Positions 62,922-64,000 of a stretch of 64,000 nucleotides of DNA are shown here, one piece after another. The notes under the pieces were generated by a model. That model was given only the letters and a program-made list of their open reading frames with translations, searched no databases and was not told the origin of the DNA. This DNA comes from JANSWY01 sp965243755 (GTDB lineage Bacteria > Bacteroidota > Bacteroidia > Cytophagales > Cyclobacteriaceae), in contig CBDEVW010000003.1 in assembly GCA_965243755.1 (NCBI GenBank), positions 372,001 to 436,000 of the forward strand, given 5' to 3'. A program made the translations under genes and the position numbers. How positions within the stretch are numbered: the first letter of the stretch is position 1; every line of letters starts with the position of its first letter.

Positions 62922-63380
62922 ATGTTGAACATAGCCCCCACTGTGAGTGAAGATCTGCCTTCTATAGTAGCTATGGAAGCGCATGAAGACAACAAACAAT
63001 ACATATTCCCATATGCTATCGAACGCCATCAGAAGGTAATTGACAACACTGATGAGTTTCACCTAAAAATTCTCGATGAAGCAAATGAGATTGTAGGGTT
63101 TGCCATAATGGTCGCTTCAGAGGAGGAAAAAGGCAGTCTGGAGTTTAGAAGGCTGGTCATTAATAAGAAAGGTAAGGGCTATGGCAGGGCAGCCGTTCAG
63201 TGGGTGAAAGACTATTTCTACCAGCAAAACACTTACCACAAACTATGGCTCGATGTGCTGGAAACCAACCATAGAGCACAAAAACTTTATAGTTCTGAGG
63301 GTTTTGAAAAGAAATACAGCACCAGGGAGTTTATTGATGGTGAATGGAAAAACCTGATCATAATGTCTATTGAAAAATAA
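62922..63380 (+). CDS. GNAT-family N-acetyltransferase
   Basis: 152 aa from ATG 62922; a longer frame starts inside the operator and is unlikely. GNAT core: VGFAIMVASEEEKGSLEFRR (beta4), acetyl-CoA loop NKKGKGYGRAAVQWVKDYF and LDVLETNHRAQKLYSSEGFE. Substrate unknown. It is under the likely control of the MocR protein and 9 bases upstream of the PNPOx-like gene. Confidence 0.9.
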   Translation: MLNIAPTVSEDLPSIVAMEAHEDNKQYIFPYAIERHQKVIDNTDEFHLKILDEANEIVGFAIMVASEEEKGSLEFRRLVINKKGKGYGRAAVQWVKDYFYQQNTYHKLWLDVLETNHRAQKLYSSEGFEKKYSTREFIDGEWKNLIIMSIEK

Positions 63381-63389
63381 ATCTTAAAT

Positions 63390-64000
63390 ATGGAGCAGAA
63401 AACTAAGGTCAAAAGAGTACCCAAAAGAGGACACTACGATAGCGAAACAATTCACAGAATACTTGATCAGGATTTTATATGTCACATTGGTTTTGTACAT
63501 CAGGGTTACCCGGTAGTGATACCCACCCTTTACGGAAGAAGCGGTAATCAACTATATATTCATGGCTCTACAGCAAGTAGAATGATGAAAGACCTTAAAA
63601 ATGGCATTGAATTAAGTCTTACGGTCACCCAGGTGAATGGGCTGGTGCTTGCGAGATCTGCATTCCATCATTCAGTCAACTATGAGTCTGTGGTACTGTT
63701 TGGAACCGCAGAACTAGTAGAAACCGATGACGAAAAAATGAAGGCCCTGGAAATCGTGACCAATCATGTAATACCGGATCGATGGGATGAAGTGAGGATC
63801 CCAAACGACAAGGAATTGAAGGGAACTATGGTATTAAAAATTGCATTAGAATCAGCTTCAGCCAAAATCAGGACAGGTGGACCCGTTGACGACAAAGAGG
63901 ATTATGAACTGGACATTTGGGCGGGCACGATCCCAATCCAAAAATCTTATGGACAACCCATACCTGATGAATTGATGAATAAGCCATTACCAACTCCTAA
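63390..64000 (+). CDS. Pyridoxamine 5'-phosphate oxidase-like flavin-binding protein (5' part)
   Basis: The frame is open from ATG 63390 to the window end (203 codons seen). It matches the split-barrel PNPOx-like family: GHYDSETIHRILDQDFICHI, PVVIPTLYGRSGNQLYIHG, RMMKDLKNGIELSLTVTQVN, ARSAFHHSVNYESVVLFG. Members bind FMN, F420 or heme; true pyridoxamine oxidase activity is not assured. The MocR/PLP context is consistent with a vitamin B6-related role. The C-terminus lies outside the window. Confidence 0.88.
   Translation, partial: MEQKTKVKRVPKRGHYDSETIHRILDQDFICHIGFVHQGYPVVIPTLYGRSGNQLYIHGSTASRMMKDLKNGIELSLTVTQVNGLVLARSAFHHSVNYESVVLFGTAELVETDDEKMKALEIVTNHVIPDRWDEVRIPNDKELKGTMVLKIALESASAKIRTGGPVDDKEDYELDIWAGTIPIQKSYGQPIPDELMNKPLPTP

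Overview
The window looks like chromosome from a gliding or marine Bacteroidota, most likely order Cytophagales. The evidence is several type IX secretion (T9SS) C-terminal sorting domains, a SusC/SusD pair, a 7TMR-DISM kinase, two periplasmic-propeller/Y_Y_Y regulators, a SiaB-family protein, many lipoproteins, moderate GC, and a few TAnnTTTG promoter -7 elements. No rRNA, tRNA, CRISPR array, prophage or complete insertion sequence was seen.

Layout. 1-4458: metal (Mn/Zn/Fe) ABC uptake operon: DtxR-type regulator (3' end only), TroA-like binding protein, ATPase, a permease fused to a DtxR-like repressor domain, and a second permease. A four-helix-bundle (S23/bIVP-type) gene bracketed by inverted repeats sits inside the operon. 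4538-10337: mnmE, an unknown membrane protein, an outer-membrane beta-barrel receptor, then a convergent gap with an exact 22-bp array of 12-bp palindromes and a second palindrome family flanking a probably frameshifted membrane gene. 10676-19339: a glucan/polysaccharide-degradation locus with secreted GH5, a membrane-spanning LuxR-type regulator, and secreted GH30 with FN3 and two CBM6 modules. A 16-bp near-identical element lies upstream of the regulator/GH5 pair and of GH30.

19410-30436: YceI protein and intradiol-dioxygenase-like lipoprotein, LytTR regulator, lipocalin-like lipoprotein, then a DISM histidine kinase, a NarL-type response regulator and a large repetitive secreted protein with an S74 chaperone domain. 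A 13-bp identical element lies upstream of both the regulator and the secreted-protein gene. Two further lipoproteins follow. 30633-38597: PAS protein, unknown secreted protein, propeller histidine kinase, a transsulfuration-type PLP enzyme, VOC protein and a TrmJ-like methyltransferase. 38695-43194: TPR and von Willebrand A genes divergent from a membrane-tethered HTH-like protein and a lipoprotein, with a perfect 22-bp palindrome between them.

43195-50472: QueD-like enzyme, a possible second four-helix-bundle protein, a YdeI-like protein, then an operon of MCP, porin and small PstS-like protein, preceded by a PAS histidine kinase. 50632-58287: lipoprotein, SusC, SusD, zinc metallopeptidase and DUF4302 lipoprotein operon. 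58592-64000: TPR histidine kinase, SiaB-like kinase, MocR regulator with a palindromic operator, divergent from a GNAT gene and a PNPOx-like gene cut by the window end.

The best candidates for undescribed biology are the palindrome arrays around 9.4-10.6 kb, the vWA/TPR/membrane-HTH locus at 38.7-43.2 kb, the repeat-bracketed four-helix gene at 1.0-1.5 kb, the kinase/regulator/S74 surface-protein module at 22-28 kb, and the MCP/porin/PstS-like triad at 44.8-48 kb.
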